Positions 1-12,405 are shown, counted from the stretch's first letter. The stretch is DNA of 64,000 nt from Eleusine coracana subsp. coracana (GCA_032690845.1 CM064430.1:44489882-44553881), one strand, 5' to 3'. The notes: generated by a model not told the origin, from the sequence alone. A program made the numbers and translations.

Positions 1-900
1 TGAAGAATCATTAACATTACTAGGTGTAGAATTAGAATTAACAGGTTGTTGAATTTCAGGACCTTTATTTTTCAAACTAGCAGCTCTTTCTAAATCAGCT
101 TGTACAATTTCAGCAGGGGTCATTGGTAACAAATTAATTTTAGTTCCTTTATGCATAAAAATGTACTTATTACTTCTACCATGGTGTACAACATCATTAT
201 CAAATTCCCAAGGTCTACCCAATAAAAGTGAACATGCTTGCATGGGTTCGACATCACAATCAACAGAATCCACATAAGAACCAATGGAAAAAGGAACTCT
301 GCAAGTTTGTATTATCTTAGCTTTGCCAGAGTCGTTTAACCACTGAATGTAGTACGGATGTGGATGTGGACGTGTGGTCAAAGCAAGCTTGTTGACCACA
401 TCAGAACTCATCAAGTTATTGCAGCTCCCTCCATTAATGATGACACGTGCTCGGCGGTTCTTGATGACGAAGAAAATCTGGAACAAGTTGTGGCGCTGCA
501 TCGTCTCGGGCTGATGAACTTGTGTACTAAGTACACGTTGAACAATAATGTTCATGTATCCTGTGGTGTCTGCGCCTCCAAGGACGAGGTCACTGCCGGT
601 GGCAGTGATGTCCTCCTCCTCATCCTCCACATCGGAGGTGCTCATGTAACTGCCATCGTCTGTCGTCACATATGCCCGCCTACTTGGACAATCTTTCTGC
701 ACATAACCAAGTCCATGGCAGCGGTGGCACTGAATCCCTGTAGTGCGCCCTGTCGAAGGAACAGAGGAGGCACTACTAGCTGGTACCTGCACAGAAAGTT
801 TACCTGAGCGCGTAGAAGGTGCAGGGGCTGATCTTGGGGCTGCAGAAACAACACTGGTTCCCTTGGTAGCTGCTGGTGGGGGCGGCCGGAAAGATGGCCT
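1..900 (-). pseudogene. Ty3/gypsy gag-protease fragment (inverted-repeat arm)
   Basis: On the minus strand this stretch encodes the end of gag and the protease region of a Ty3/gypsy polyprotein. It is a near-identical reverse complement of 2037-2936, with no net length change; the compared parts differ by only a few percent. A CCHC-type knuckle region (CHRCHGLGY) is followed by an acidic linker and a protease-like segment with the family motif GGSCNNL. Here the residue before GGS is Asn (GGAGGGAGC preceded by AAT), whereas the plus-strand partner has Asp, so this copy has probably lost its protease active site. The fragment runs off the window start. It ends abruptly at 900, where sequence matching the 5' leader of the same family begins in the opposite direction. 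Confidence 0.9.
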
Positions 901-1028
901 TTTGTTTTGCTTTTCAGAACTTTGTAAGAGCTTTGTAAGGAGTCTCCTTTTGTTGTGTTGAGAGGCACCACTGCTTAGCTGTTTTGTAGGGATAACCTTC
1001 ACTGTTTGTTTCCTGTTTTGGTGTTTGT
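901..1028 (+). other. 5' leader remnant of Ty3/gypsy element
   Basis: This 128-bp piece matches the leader upstream of gag in the minus-strand sister copy (reverse complement of about 7867-7990). No 5' LTR or primer-binding site precedes it. The plus-strand element therefore lost its LTR and most of its leader at the junction with the inverted arm at position 900. Confidence 0.75.
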
Positions 1029-4000
1029 GATGGCAGGAAGTGACGACGGAGAGATGGCTTCACCCTCACAATTTGCTGAGTGCGTGAGCCAAGAGCAGCT
1101 CCAGAAGGCTTTGCAGGCTGCTCAGAGTGATCACCAGAGCCGTTACTGATGCGGTCAGCAAGCTTCACATTGGAGAAAGCATCGAGCGGTTAGAGAAGCG
1201 GGTCTCTAAGTTAACCGATCAGATTGTCACGTTGGAGACCATTCCTAAAACCAACAATACGAACACCAATAACAACAACAACGACGTTGAAGACGTCCAT
1301 GATGAAGACACGGTGTATAAGGCTGATGGCACCGAGGATAGGTCAGCTACAAGGACCGCACGATTACGACGTCGTTTGCAACATAATACTCAAGGTATGG
1401 GTGGTTTCCATAACTACAACCGTCGTCCACACGGTAACTATGCTCCAGATGACCCGTATGCTAAAATTAAGTTTTCAATTCCTTCATTTTCGGGTCAGTA
1501 TGATGGTGATGTTTATCTTGATTGGGAGATGACTGTAGAACAAAAATTTAATGCCCACCTTGTTCCTGAACAACATAGAGTTAAACAAGCTACTAGTGAG
1601 TTTAAGGACTTTGCTATTGTTTGGTGGAGTGGTCTAGCTGCTGAAACTGATTAGCCTACTACTTGGGAAGAACTTAAGGTAGCAATGCGTGATCATTTTG
1701 TTCCCCCCTTCTTTTTGTAGAGAGATTCGTAATAAACTGCAATGTTTAGACTAAGGAGATAAAACTGTTCAAGAGTATTTTAGTGAGCTTCAGAAGGGTT
1801 TGATTCGTTGTGCTGTAGTTGAGAAAATAGAGGATCAGATTTGTCGCTTTTATTCTGGTTTAAGAAAAGAAATTCAGAACATCCTTGATTATAAAGAATA
1901 TTATACCCTCACCCAGTATTTCCAGTATGCTATGCTTGTAGAGAAAGAATCACAGGGACTTTTCCAGGCTTTTGAGGAGTACAGCAAGTCAAGGAACTCC
2001 TACCCCCCACACTCGACGGGGACTTCGGGGCTGCCCAGGCCATCTTTCTGGCCGCCCCCACCAGCAGCTACCAAGGGAACCAGTGTTGTTTCTGCAGCCC
2101 CAAGATCAGCCCCTGCACCTTCTACGCGCTCAGGTAAACTTTCTGTGCAGGTACCAGCTAGTAGTGCCTCCTCTGTTGCTTCGACAGGGCGCACTACAGG
2201 GCTTCAGTGCCACCGCTGCCATGGACTTGGTTATGTGCAGAAAGATTGTCCAAGTAGGCGGGCATATGTGACGACAAACGATGGCGGTTACATGAGCACC
2301 TCCGATGTGGAGGATGAGGAGGAGGACATCACTGCCACCGGCAGTGACCTCGTCCTTGGAGGCGCAGACACCACAGGATACATGAACATTATTGTTCAAC
2401 GTGTACTTAGTACACAAGTTCATCAGCCCGAGACGATGCAGCGCCACAACTTGTTCCAGATTTTCTTCGTCATCAAGAACCGCCGAGCACGTGTCATCAT
2501 TGATGGAGGGAGCTGCAATAACTTGATGAGTTCTGATGTGGTCAACAAGCTTGCTTTGACCACACGTCCACATCCACATCCATACCATATTCAGTGGTTA
2601 AACGACTCTGGCAAAGCTAAGGTAATACAAACTTGTAGAGTTCCTTTTTCCATTGGTTCTTATGTGGATTCTGTTGATTGTGATGTCGTACCCATGCAAG
2701 CATGTTCACTTTTATTGGGTAGACCTTGGAAATTTGATAATGATGCTGTACACCATGGTAGAAGTAATAAGTACACTTTTATGTATAAAGGAACTAAAGT
2801 TACTTTGTTACCAATGACCCCTGCTGAAATTGTACAAGTTGATTTAGAAAGAGCTGCTAGTTTGAAAAATAAAGGTCCTGATATTCAACAACCTATTAAT
2901 TCTAATTCTACACCTAGTAATGTTAATGATTCTTCAAGTTCTAAGGGTGCTGGAATTAAATTACAAGGTCGTTCATTTCTTGCAACAAAATCTGAGCTTG
3001 ATGAAATTTCTGATAATGATGATATTTGCTATGCTTTGATATGAAAAGAAGCTTTGTTTTCGCTTGATGATATTGCTTCTAGTGTTGTGTCTCCTGCTAT
3101 CACTAACCTTTTGCAGGAGTATGAGGATATTTTTCCAGCTGAGATATCCCCGGGATTGCCACCTTTGAGAGGGATTGAGCATCAAATTGATTTGATTCCG
3201 GGTGCTACTTTGCCAAACCGTGCTGCTTATAGGACCAACCCTGAGGAGACTTAGGAGATACAACGACAAGTTCAAGACCTTTTGGATCGTGGGTATGTTC
3301 GTCAATCACTTAGTCCTTGTGCTGTTCCTGTACTTTTGGTTCCTAAGAAAGATGGTACTTGGCGTATGTGTGTAGATTGTCGAGCCATTAATAATATTAC
3401 TATTAGGTATCGTCATCCTATTCCTAGGCTAGACGACATGCTTGATGAGTTATGTGGTGCTATAATTTTCACTAAAATTGATTTGCGTAGTGGCTACCAT
3501 CAAATTAGAATGAAGCTTGGAGACGAATGGAAAACAGCTTTCAAAACTAAATTTGGATTATATGAGTGGTTAGTAATGCCTTTTGGGTTAACTAATGCAC
3601 CTAGTACTTTCATGCGCTTGATGAATGAGGTTTTAAGAGCTTTCATTGGCAAATTTGTGGTAGTTTACTTTGATGATATCTTGATTTATAGCAAATCTAT
3701 AGATGAACATATGAATCATTTGCGTGCTGTTTTTGATGCTTTACGAGATGCATGTTTATTTGGTAACCTTGAGAAGTGCATCTTTTGCACGGATCGAGTC
3801 TCTTTTCTTGGCTATGTTGTGACTCCACAGGGAATTGAGGTGGATGAGGCGAAGATTGAAGCCATAAAGAGCTGGCCTGTACCAAAAACTATCACACAGG
3901 TGAGGAGTTTTCTTGGTCTTGCAGGTTTCTACCGTCGCTTTGTCAAAGATTTCAGCACCATTGCTGCACCTTTGCATGAGTTGACAAAGAAGGGCATTGA

Positions 4001-5945
4001 TTTCCATTGGGGTAAGGTACATCATGAGTCTTTTGATACTTTGAAGGATAAACTTACACATGCACCATTGCTGCAATTACCTAATTTTGATAAGATTTTT
4101 GAGCTTGAATGTGATGCTAGTGGTATAGGCATTGGTGGTGTTTTGATGCAAGATAGTAAACCTATTGCATACTTTAGTGAGAAAATTACTGGGCCTGTTT
4201 TGAATTACTCCACATATGATAAGGAATTGTATGCACTTGTACGTTTTTTATAGACGTGGCGTCATTATTTGTTGCCCAAAGAATTTGTTATTCATTCTGA
4301 TCATGAATCACTTAAGTATATTCGTTCTCAATGTAATTTGAACCGTAGACATGCTAAATGGATTGAGTTTATTGAGTCTTTTCCTTACATTATTAAACAT
4401 ATGAAAGGGAAGGATAATGTGATCGCTGATGCTTTATCTAGGCGCTATACTTTATTGTCTCAACTTGATTGTAGAATTTTTGGGCTTGAGGCAATTAAAG
4501 AACAATATGCTACTGATGTTGATTTTAAGGATGTATTGCTGCATTGTAAAGAAGGTCGTGCATGGAATAAATTTGTGTTGAATGATGGATTCTTGTTTAG
4601 AGCTAACCGCCTATGCATTCCAGTTGGATCCGTTCGTCTTTTGTTGTTACAGGAGGCGCATGGAGGTGGATTGATGGGTCATTTTGGTGCCAAGAAGACG
4701 GAGGATATTTTGGCCACACACTTCTTTTGGCCAAGGATGAGGAAAGATGTTGAGCGCTTTGTTGCTCGCTGCACTACATGTCAAAAAGCTAAGTCTCGCT
4801 TGAATCCACATGGTTTATACATGCCACTTCCTGTTCCTTCTATTCCTTGGGCGGATATTTCTATGGACTTTGTTTTAGGACTGTCTAGGACTAAGAGGGG
4901 GAGTGATAGTATTTTTGTTGTTGTGGATAGATTTTCTAAGATGGCACACTTTATACCATGTCATAAGACTGATAATGCTAGTTATATTGTTGATCTCTTT
5001 TTCAAAGAAATTATTCGTTTGCATGGTATACCTTCTACTATTGTTTCAGATCGTGATGCAAAATTCTTGAGTCACTTTTGGCACACGCTTTGGAATAAGT
5101 TGGGTACAAAGTTGTTGTTTTCTACAATTTTTCACCCACAAACTAATGGACAAACTGAGGTGGTGAACCGCACTTTGGGTACTATGTTGAGAGCTATTTT
5201 GAAGAAAAATTTGAAGCAATGGGAAGAATGTTTGCCTCATGTTGAGTTTGCATATAATCGGGCAACATATTCTACTACCAAGGTAAGTCCTTTCAAAGTA
5301 GTGTATGGTTTTGATCCCCGTACTCCACTTGATATACTTCCTCTACCTATTCATGAGAGAGTTCATGTTGATGCTAAGGAATGTGCTGAATTTATTTTAA
5401 AAATGCATGAGACTACTAGACTTAGCATTGATTAGATGAATGATAAGTATAAAATTGCTGGTAGTAAAGGTAGAAAAGAAGTAAAACTTGATGTAGGAGA
5501 TTTAGTATGGTTACACTTGAGAAAAGATAGATTTCCAGATTTGAGAAAGTCTAAATTAATGCCTAGAGCTGATGGTCCTTTCAAAATAATTGAGAAGATT
5601 AATGATAATGCATACAAACTTGAGTTGCCTCCCGAGTTCGGGGTTAGTCCTACTTTTAACATTTCAGATTTGAAACCATACTTGGGAGAAGAGAATGAGC
5701 TTGAGTCGAGGACGACTCTACTTCAAGAGGGGGAGGATGATGAGGACATCACTTCTAAGGATACATGCAACACTCCTCCAATTTTGGACTTGCAAGGTCC
5801 AATGACTAGAGCTCGTGCACGACGACTAAATTTAGAGGTGAGCTCGTTCCTACGTTCTTCATTATATGTCACTTTTGAGAATGGTTTGCTACCTAATGAT
5901 TATATTGTAATTACGAACCATGGAGAGGACCAGGAGATGATGTGA
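1029..5945 (+). pseudogene. Ty3/gypsy (chromovirus-type) gag-pol polyprotein, inactivated
   Basis: A gag-protease-RT-RNase H-integrase polyprotein in the order typical of Ty3/gypsy. Gag starts at the ATG at 1029 and has a coiled-coil-like stretch and a knuckle near 2203-2250, in which the usual His is Tyr (CHRCHGLGY). The protease motif IDGGS is near 2500-2514. RT has YFDD at 3666-3677 and VMPFGLTNAP upstream. RNase H has ELECDASG and HSDHESLKY. Integrase has HHCC residues, a MDFVLG block, SDRDAKF and a GPF-type C-terminal motif near 5575. Reading is broken by a 14-bp deletion near 1131, a frameshift near 1709, and in-frame stops at about 1652, 1752, 3042, 3252, 4251 and 5433. I infer a CRM/Reina-like chromovirus family from the overall protein, but see no clear chromodomain after the integrase. 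Confidence 0.9.
5922..5937 (+). other. Polypurine tract of Ty3/gypsy element
   Basis: A purine-rich stretch (GGAGAGGACCAGGAGA) lies immediately before the 3' LTR. It occupies the place where plus-strand DNA synthesis is primed in LTR retrotransposons. Confidence 0.7.
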
Positions 5946-6659
5946 GAAGGACTTGGAGACGTGGAGGACCAGCAAGGACGTGAAAGCCAAGGTGGAGGCC
6001 CAACCAAAACCGACTTCGACTCTGTTTAGGGGCTCAGGACCAGTATGCACTAAAATGGATGCCCAAGACGCATATGGACTCGGATGTGGACGTTCTACAT
6101 ATGCACGGAAAGATAAGAAGAAGACCTTTCCAATGCCGCTGGTCTCATATCAAAATTCATCCGGAGTCATCAGGAATCGTCGAAATATAAGAGGGTCCAG
6201 AATCTGTTTCGGTGTTGTGTCGCCTGTTTTTGGCCTTTGGGATTTGTATCTAGTTGAGCCCAAGTAGGGGTGTGTCCAGAGGGTCTTGCACAACCCTAGG
6301 ATCTTCATAAATAGTCGCCACCGCACCATTAGGGTTGGGGTTTTGCTTAGATTATTCAGTTCATAACAGTTTCGCCGTCATCACGGTTTGTGAGACCCCA
6401 ACTTCATGAGATTCAAAATACATCTGCAATTGTGTTGCTTTCTTCTTTGTTCTTGCTTGTGTTCTTGATTCGCAGGCAGGGATTAGCCTTCTCGGCGAGG
6501 TCAATCGTTTTAGGACGGTTGATAACCAGAGGAGACGTCGTGCTGCGATTGCGGGGTTTAGAACGTGCTGTTCTGAAGCCGGATCGATTTATGTGTTGCC
6601 TCCGACCAAATCAACGTATCCAGATCCTTTCGGAAGATCGGGAACCCTTGTCCACATCA
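5938..6659 (+). repeat. 3' LTR of the plus-strand Ty3/gypsy element
   Basis: This 722-bp LTR begins TGATGTG and ends CACATCA, a perfect 7-bp inverted terminal pair. It matches the LTR at 9092-9809 on the other strand at roughly 90% by eye. A TATA-like CATAAATA at 6306-6313 is a likely transcription start signal. It is followed directly, without a visible target duplication, by minus-strand gag sequence of a sister copy at 6660. Confidence 0.85.
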
Positions 6660-7866
6660 CCAAGGCCATGGCAGCGGTGGTACTGAATCCCTGTAGTGCG
6701 CCATGTCGAAGCAACAGAGGAGGCACTACTAGCTGGTACCTGCACAGAAGTTTTACCTGAGCGCGTAGAAGGTGCATGGGCTGATCTTGAGGCTGCAGAA
6801 ATAACTCTGGTTCTCTTGGAAGCTGCTGGTGGGGGCGGTCGGAAAGATGGCCTGGGCAGCCCCGAAGTCCCCATCGAGCGTGGGGGTAGGAGTTCCTCGA
6901 CTTGCTGTACTCCTCAAAAGCTAGAAAAAGTCCCTGTGATTCTTTCTCTACAAGCATAGCATACTAGAAAACACTGGGTTAGGGTATAATATTCTTTATA
7001 ATTAAGGATGTCCTGAATTTCTTTTCTTGAACCAGAATAAAAGCAATAAATCTGATCCTCTACTTTTTCAACTACAGCACAACGAATCAAACCCTTTTGA
7101 AGCTCACTAAAGTACTCCTGAACAGTTTTATCTCCTTGTTCTAAACGCTATAGTTTATTACGAATCTCTCTATAAAAAGAAGGAGGAACAAAACGATCAC
7201 GCATTGCTACCTGAAGTTCTTCCCAAGTAGTAGGCAAATCAGTTTCAGCAGCTAGACCACTCCACCAAACAATAGCAAAGTCCTTCAACTCACTAGTAGC
7301 TTGTCTAACTCTATGTTGTTCAGGAACAAGATGGGCATTAAATTTTTGTTCTACAATCATCTCCCAATCAAGATAAAAATCACCATCATACTGACCCGAA
7401 AACGAAGGAATTGAAAACTTAATTTTAGCATACGGGTCATCTGGAGCATAATTACCATGTGGACGACGATTGTAGTTATGGAAACCACCCATACCTTGAG
7501 TATTATGTTGCAAACGACATCGTAATCGTGCGGTCCTTGTAGCTGACCTATCCACGGTGCCATCAGCCTTATACACCGTGTCTTCATCATGGATGTCTTC
7601 AACGTCGTTGTTGTTGTTATTGGTGTTCGTATCATTGGTCTTGGGAGCGGTCTCCAACATGACAACCTGATCGGTTAACTTAGAGACCCGCTTCTCCAAC
7701 CGCTCGATGCTTTCTCCAATGTGAAGCTTGCTGACCGCATCAGTAACGGCTCTGGTGATCGTCTCTGCCAAATCACTCTGAGTAGCCTGCAAAGCCTTCT
7801 GGAGCTGCTCTTGGCTCAGACACTCAGCAAATTGTGAGGGTGAACTCCGTCGTTACTTCCTGCCAT
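6660..7866 (-). pseudogene. Ty3/gypsy gag fragment of sister copy
   Basis: Minus-strand gag of the same family, starting at the ATG at 7866 and ending inside the zinc-knuckle region where it abuts the LTR at 6659. It encodes the N-terminal coiled-coil region and the retrotransposon-gag core (YAPDDPYAKIKFSIPSFSGQ, then FAIVWWSGLA). A short deletion near the start codon shifts frame. This copy still has the Leu and Gln codons that are stops in the plus copy at 1652 and 1752, so it records the ancestral state. The knuckle is further degraded (GLGDVDKG). Confidence 0.88.
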
Positions 7867-9070
7867 CACAAACACCAAAACAGGAAACAAACAGTGAAGG
7901 TTATCCCTACAAAACAGCTAAGCAGTGGTGTCTCTCAACACAGCAAAAGAAAACTCCTTACAAAGCTCTTGCAAGGTTCTGAAAAGCAAAGCAAAAGAAT
8001 ACCAGGGAGGTGTGTTCCATGATTGCTAGGGTCACAAAAGAACCTATGTACTGTTCAGAAGAAATATGTAGAGCTAGGAAGGCCAAATATATATATGTGA
8101 GTGGCACACAAATCAAAAACAGATAGTAAAATTGAATAAGTGCCCAAGTAACTTGTCCCAGTTGCTGGTCTAAGTATGTCATAGAACAGTAGTGATAGGA
8201 AAGTAGAAACAAGGAGACAAAGGCGATAACAAGGGGCTAAGTGCAAAATAGCCAAATCCAGAAATTTCACGGGGCTAGATGTAGCACTAGTAGAAATCCC
8301 AAATTTCTTTTTTTCAATTTTATTTTTTTGATATTTTTCTCCAACTCACCAACAACAGGGGAGAATCCACAGAAAATTTCAGCTCAAACAGAGGTAGGAT
8401 GTGGCCTACAGAAAATCTTGAAGTTGCAGAAAACGTCGGGTTTCAACTTGAATCAATTTTTTTCTTTATCTTCCCGATTTTGTTTCGAATTTTTTGACAA
8501 GGGCTTATAGGGCATAGCCCAGTGTGGGTATCCTCTACTTTGAGTCAAGAATCTCCTAAAAAATTTCAGCCAAAATGGACAACCGAGCGAAAAGTTATAC
8601 CCGTTTTACCGAAGGGGGGTCGGAGTCGGTTTTCCAGAAACCCGAGTCGGGTTTGGGGTCGGGTTTGAAATCGGGTAGGATTTATTTTTGGCGGCGTGGA
8701 GGCAGCGGAAAGTGGAATTTGTGAGGTGGTCCGGGGTGTTGACGGTGTGTTTAGGATGGGATTAGGGTGGGACTGGGCTAGGTGTGTCGATCAATCAACC
8801 CTAGCACAAAAAGGCAACAAAACAGAGGATGGTGAAGGGGATGACGGCTAGGGTCGCAAGGGAAACACTACTGACGACAAAAACACAAACTAAACCAGCG
8901 ACTAAACAAGAACTAGGGCACAAACTCAACACTACGGACTCTAAAATTGAAATATGCAGAGGCTAAACACGTGATTATAGGCGGAGGGAAAATTTTTTTG
9001 GGCCTTTCTGTGGACGATAGGATGAACACAAAACAAAATTAACTAAGGATAGTGCGAATCTAATAGTGCA
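7867..9070 (-). other. 5' leader between primer-binding site and gag
   Basis: About 1.2 kb of non-coding sequence on the minus strand between the PBS and the gag ATG at 7866. Such a long leader is normal for this kind of element. Its gag-proximal ~120 bp are also found at 901-1028. I see no other gene in it. Confidence 0.7.
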
Positions 9071-9089
9071 CCTAAAGCTCTAATTACCA
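9071..9089 (-). other. Primer-binding site, initiator-Met tRNA type
   Basis: Reading the minus strand, TGGTAATTAGAGC follows the LTR end CACATCA after two bases. It resembles the common plant PBS complementary to initiator methionine tRNA (TGGTATCAGAGC) with small changes. Its position fixes the 3' end of the LTR at 9092. Confidence 0.75.
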
Positions 9090-9091
9090 CT

Positions 9092-9809
9092 TGATGTGGA
9101 CAAGGGTTCCCGTCTTCTGAAAGGTTCTGGATACGTTGATTTGATCGGAGGCGACATACAAATCGATCTGGCTTCAGAACAGCACGTTCTAAACCCCACA
9201 ATCACAGCACGACGTCTCCTCTGGTTATCAACTGTCCTAAAATGATTGACCTCGCCAAGAAGGCTAATCCCTGCCTGCGAATCAAGAACATAAGCAAGAA
9301 CAAAGAAGAATGTAACATAATTGTAGATATATTATGAATCTTACGAAGTTGGGGTCTCATAAACTATGATGACGGCAAAACTGTTATGAACAAAATAATC
9401 TAAGTAAAACCCGAACCCTAATGGTGTGGTGGCGGCTGTATATGAAGACCCTAGGATCGTGCAAGACCCTCTGGACGCGCTCCTAATTGGGCTCAACTAG
9501 ATACAAAGCTCAAAGGCCAAAAATAGGCGACACAGCACCGAAACAGATTCTGGATCCTCTCTTATTTCGATGATTCCCGATGATTCCGGATGAATTTTGA
9601 TATGATATTGACGGCATTGGAAAGGTATTCTTCTTATCTTTCTGTGCATATATAGAACATCCAAATCCAAATCCGTATGCGTCCGGGGCATCCTTTTTAG
9701 TGTAGACTGGTCCTGAGCCCCAAAACAGACTCGAAGTCGGTTTTGGTTGGGTCTCCACCTTTACTTCCACGTCCTTGCTGGTCCTCCACGTCTCCAAGTC
9801 CTTCTCTCA
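9092..9809 (-). repeat. LTR of the minus-strand Ty3/gypsy piece
   Basis: A 718-bp LTR on the minus strand, from TGAGAGAAGG (9809 downward) to CCACATCA (9092). It has a pol 3' end on one side (9810-10008) and PBS, leader and gag on the other. It is therefore not a solo LTR. That arrangement is expected when two tandem copies share one LTR, or after recombination of a circular copy. A TATA-like CATATACA lies near 9440 on the minus strand. Confidence 0.82.
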
Positions 9810-10008
9810 TCCTCCTGGTCCTCTCCATGGTTCCTAATTATAATATAATCATTAGGTAGCAAACCATTCTCAAAAGTGACATATAATAAAGAACGCAGGA
9901 ACGAGCTCACCTCTAAATTTAGTCATCGTGCACGAGCTCTAGTCATTGAACCTTACAAGTCCAGAATTGAAAGAGTGTTGCATGTATTCTTAGGAGTGAT
10001 ATCCTCAT
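9810..10008 (-). pseudogene. 3' end of Ty3/gypsy pol next to the LTR
   Basis: The reverse complement matches 5740-5937 of the plus copy: the tail after the integrase GPF region plus the polypurine tract. It ends abruptly at about 10008, so the rest of this copy's pol is absent. Confidence 0.8.
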
Positions 10009-12405
10009 CATAACCTATACACATTTGTGATTAATTTGCCGAAGGTAGAATATGTTAAGTACAAGGAAATGCTCCACGGCTTGCCATGGGCTAAGACCAC
10101 TGAATCAGCAGGAGGGTTAGTGTCTTCTTATGCCGGAAACTCCGAGGATTACTTCTGAAGATTATCCTCCAACACGTCAATGTTTCCAATAACAATACCA
10201 ATATGTCAACATAGATGAATGCATAGAAAGTGCAACAAATTATGATGCACATGATGAATGAGTCATAACAGATAAGATTCATTCCTCAAAATTGTTCTCG
10301 AAGATATATGCTTCAAAGCGTAGTTCTTATTGTATTAAAACAGGGTTAGGCAAGCATGAAGTGCAAATAAGTCATTTAGTAAAGTAAAGATGTGCTTCTG
10401 AGCATGAGTGATCTACTAATAGTAGATATATGCATGATCAATACTTTCACTAGGTTTTACAAATATATCATGAGCAAATCATTAATAATACATTTAACAT
10501 GATTTTTGACTAAATAAATTCAAGTAAAATATAGATAGAAGATATATTCCTAGAAAAATTCATGGTGATGCAACATATTATAATTCTTGTGCACAAGTTC
10601 AATCTCTAAAAAATTATAGAAAATACATTAATGCAATTATAAGTATTTTAAGGATAAATTCATGTATATATATATATATATATATATAGAAACTAGAGAT
10701 AATATGGTATGTTCTACACAGAATATATCATGAGGAGTCAAACAATTTAATTTTCCATTTTATCATATATATAACAAAGTATATGAATTTATTAAGCTTT
10801 GCAACAAATAAATACGACATATACAAATTATATGCAAACCATGTGCAACAATATGTTCACTGCATAGATCTCATTACAAGGAAACCAAGAAAATTTAGTT
10901 TGCTATTTTAGGAGCTTTGGAAAATATTAAATTTACAAGTTTAATCATTTTACTGGATTTTCATTTTGAACATCGTGCTATTTAAAATATTGCCATCATT
11001 TCATTTGAACTTGGCAGAACGCGCGCACAGCGGCGCTGGCTCGCCGGAGCGGCTTTCGGCTCGCCGCCGGGCTCTGCGAGTGGCAGGGCTCAGCCATATG
11101 CACACCAAAGCGATGCGCACACCAAGACGCATCCGACGGAAGGGTTCACAGAGAGTGACATTCTCACCAGAGGGGGTTGGAACTTGAAAGGTGGCCACCG
11201 AGAGTCGGCAGCGGGAGGCTCAACGGTGGTAACTCGACGAAGACGATGAGAACAACTCTGAGATGGCCGAAACAACGCACGGGAATGAAGCAGTCGATAA
11301 TCTTGGATCGATCGATGATGAAGAGCAACGTAGCATCAGGAACGCGGCTTGCCAGAGCTCTACTCCAATGGTAGTGACCATGGTCGAGGTGCACGTCGTG
11401 GAAAAATGATCGAAAGTCACTCCCAACAGACACAAATCAACATCAGGAAATGTCAAAAAGATTGTCCGGGATGTTGCGCATTCAATGGACTAAGATCTCG
11501 ACCAAGAAACTTACCAGAGGGGATCAATTTCACGGAGAACTGAATTTGGGTGCCATGAACAGTGAGCTCGGATTTCTCAAAATTCTCACTACTTGGTTAG
11601 AGATTGAGACTGAGGTTTTAGGAGGTGCTAGTGTTCAATCTCACGTAACCTTGGATGGTCTTAGCTCGATTAGGAACGATAGAAGACAGCGACTTCATGA
11701 GCTCGAGCTCAAAGCGGCCATGGCATTCGATTCTGCTGAGAGGGAGAGGAAATGAGTGGGGCGGGCATCAGAGAGGCCAAGGAAAATGAGCGAAGAGGCC
11801 GAGAAGGGGTCGGGGGAGGTTCGAGGCAGGGGTTCTGATCACCTGCAACATCGGCCAAGCGGTGACACGCGGGTGCCTGCGTGTCCTGGCGCGCGGGCGC
11901 CAGCGTCCTGAGGAAGAAGAGAGGAGCCAGCGTCCTGAGGAAGAAGAGAGGAGAGACAGGCTAACAGGTGGGTCCCGCGCCTGAATTTCTCATTTTCTGG
12001 ATTTATCTCCTCCAGCTCCGAATTGAATGGGAAAATTTTGGGTAGAAATCATGACACGTGTAGACCACAATGGAATAGGTTTCACTCTTCAAATTCAAAA
12101 TGGTTTGCGCTTACCATTTATTTGAATATGGTTAAAAGTCAAACTTTCAGCAATTAATTAGGGTATTTTCAATATGAGAAAAATTCCAAGAAAATTTCTA
12201 AAATTATCTCATGTCATACCCTATCACATATATTTTTGGTATCATGTTGTTGTATATCAAAGTTTAAAGTTGCTTCGCAACCTAGTCACATTCTGGTTCA
12301 AATTTAATTTAATTTGAAATGGAGTCAAAATGGAATGATGACTTGCTAAACCAGTATTAGGTGCAATAAGATGATCAAATAGGCATAGTGACACTAGGGT
12401 GTCAC
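10009..12405 (-). other. AT-rich spacer and probable 3' LTR of a chromovirus
   Basis: Reading the minus strand, an LTR-like start TGTGACACCC at 12406 follows a pol end and an AAGGAGGGAG purine tract. Sequence below 12406 is therefore probably its 3' LTR. A GC-rich block lies at 11010-11970, and the rest (10009-10960 and 12000-12400) is AT-rich. I could not find the far LTR end or a second copy, so the length is unknown. The open frames here show no recognisable protein. Confidence 0.5.
10665..10688. repeat. (TA)12 microsatellite
   Basis: Twenty-four bases of uninterrupted TA dinucleotide within an AT-rich stretch. Confidence 0.95.

Noticed and set aside
358..807. 149-codon plus-strand open frame
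   Set aside because: It is antisense to the gag-protease fragment on the minus strand. The same shadow frame appears opposite the plus copy at 2130-2588.
9092..9809. Solo LTR
   Set aside because: Pol 3' sequence with a PPT lies on one side and PBS, leader and gag on the other, so it is an internal LTR of a larger rearranged copy.
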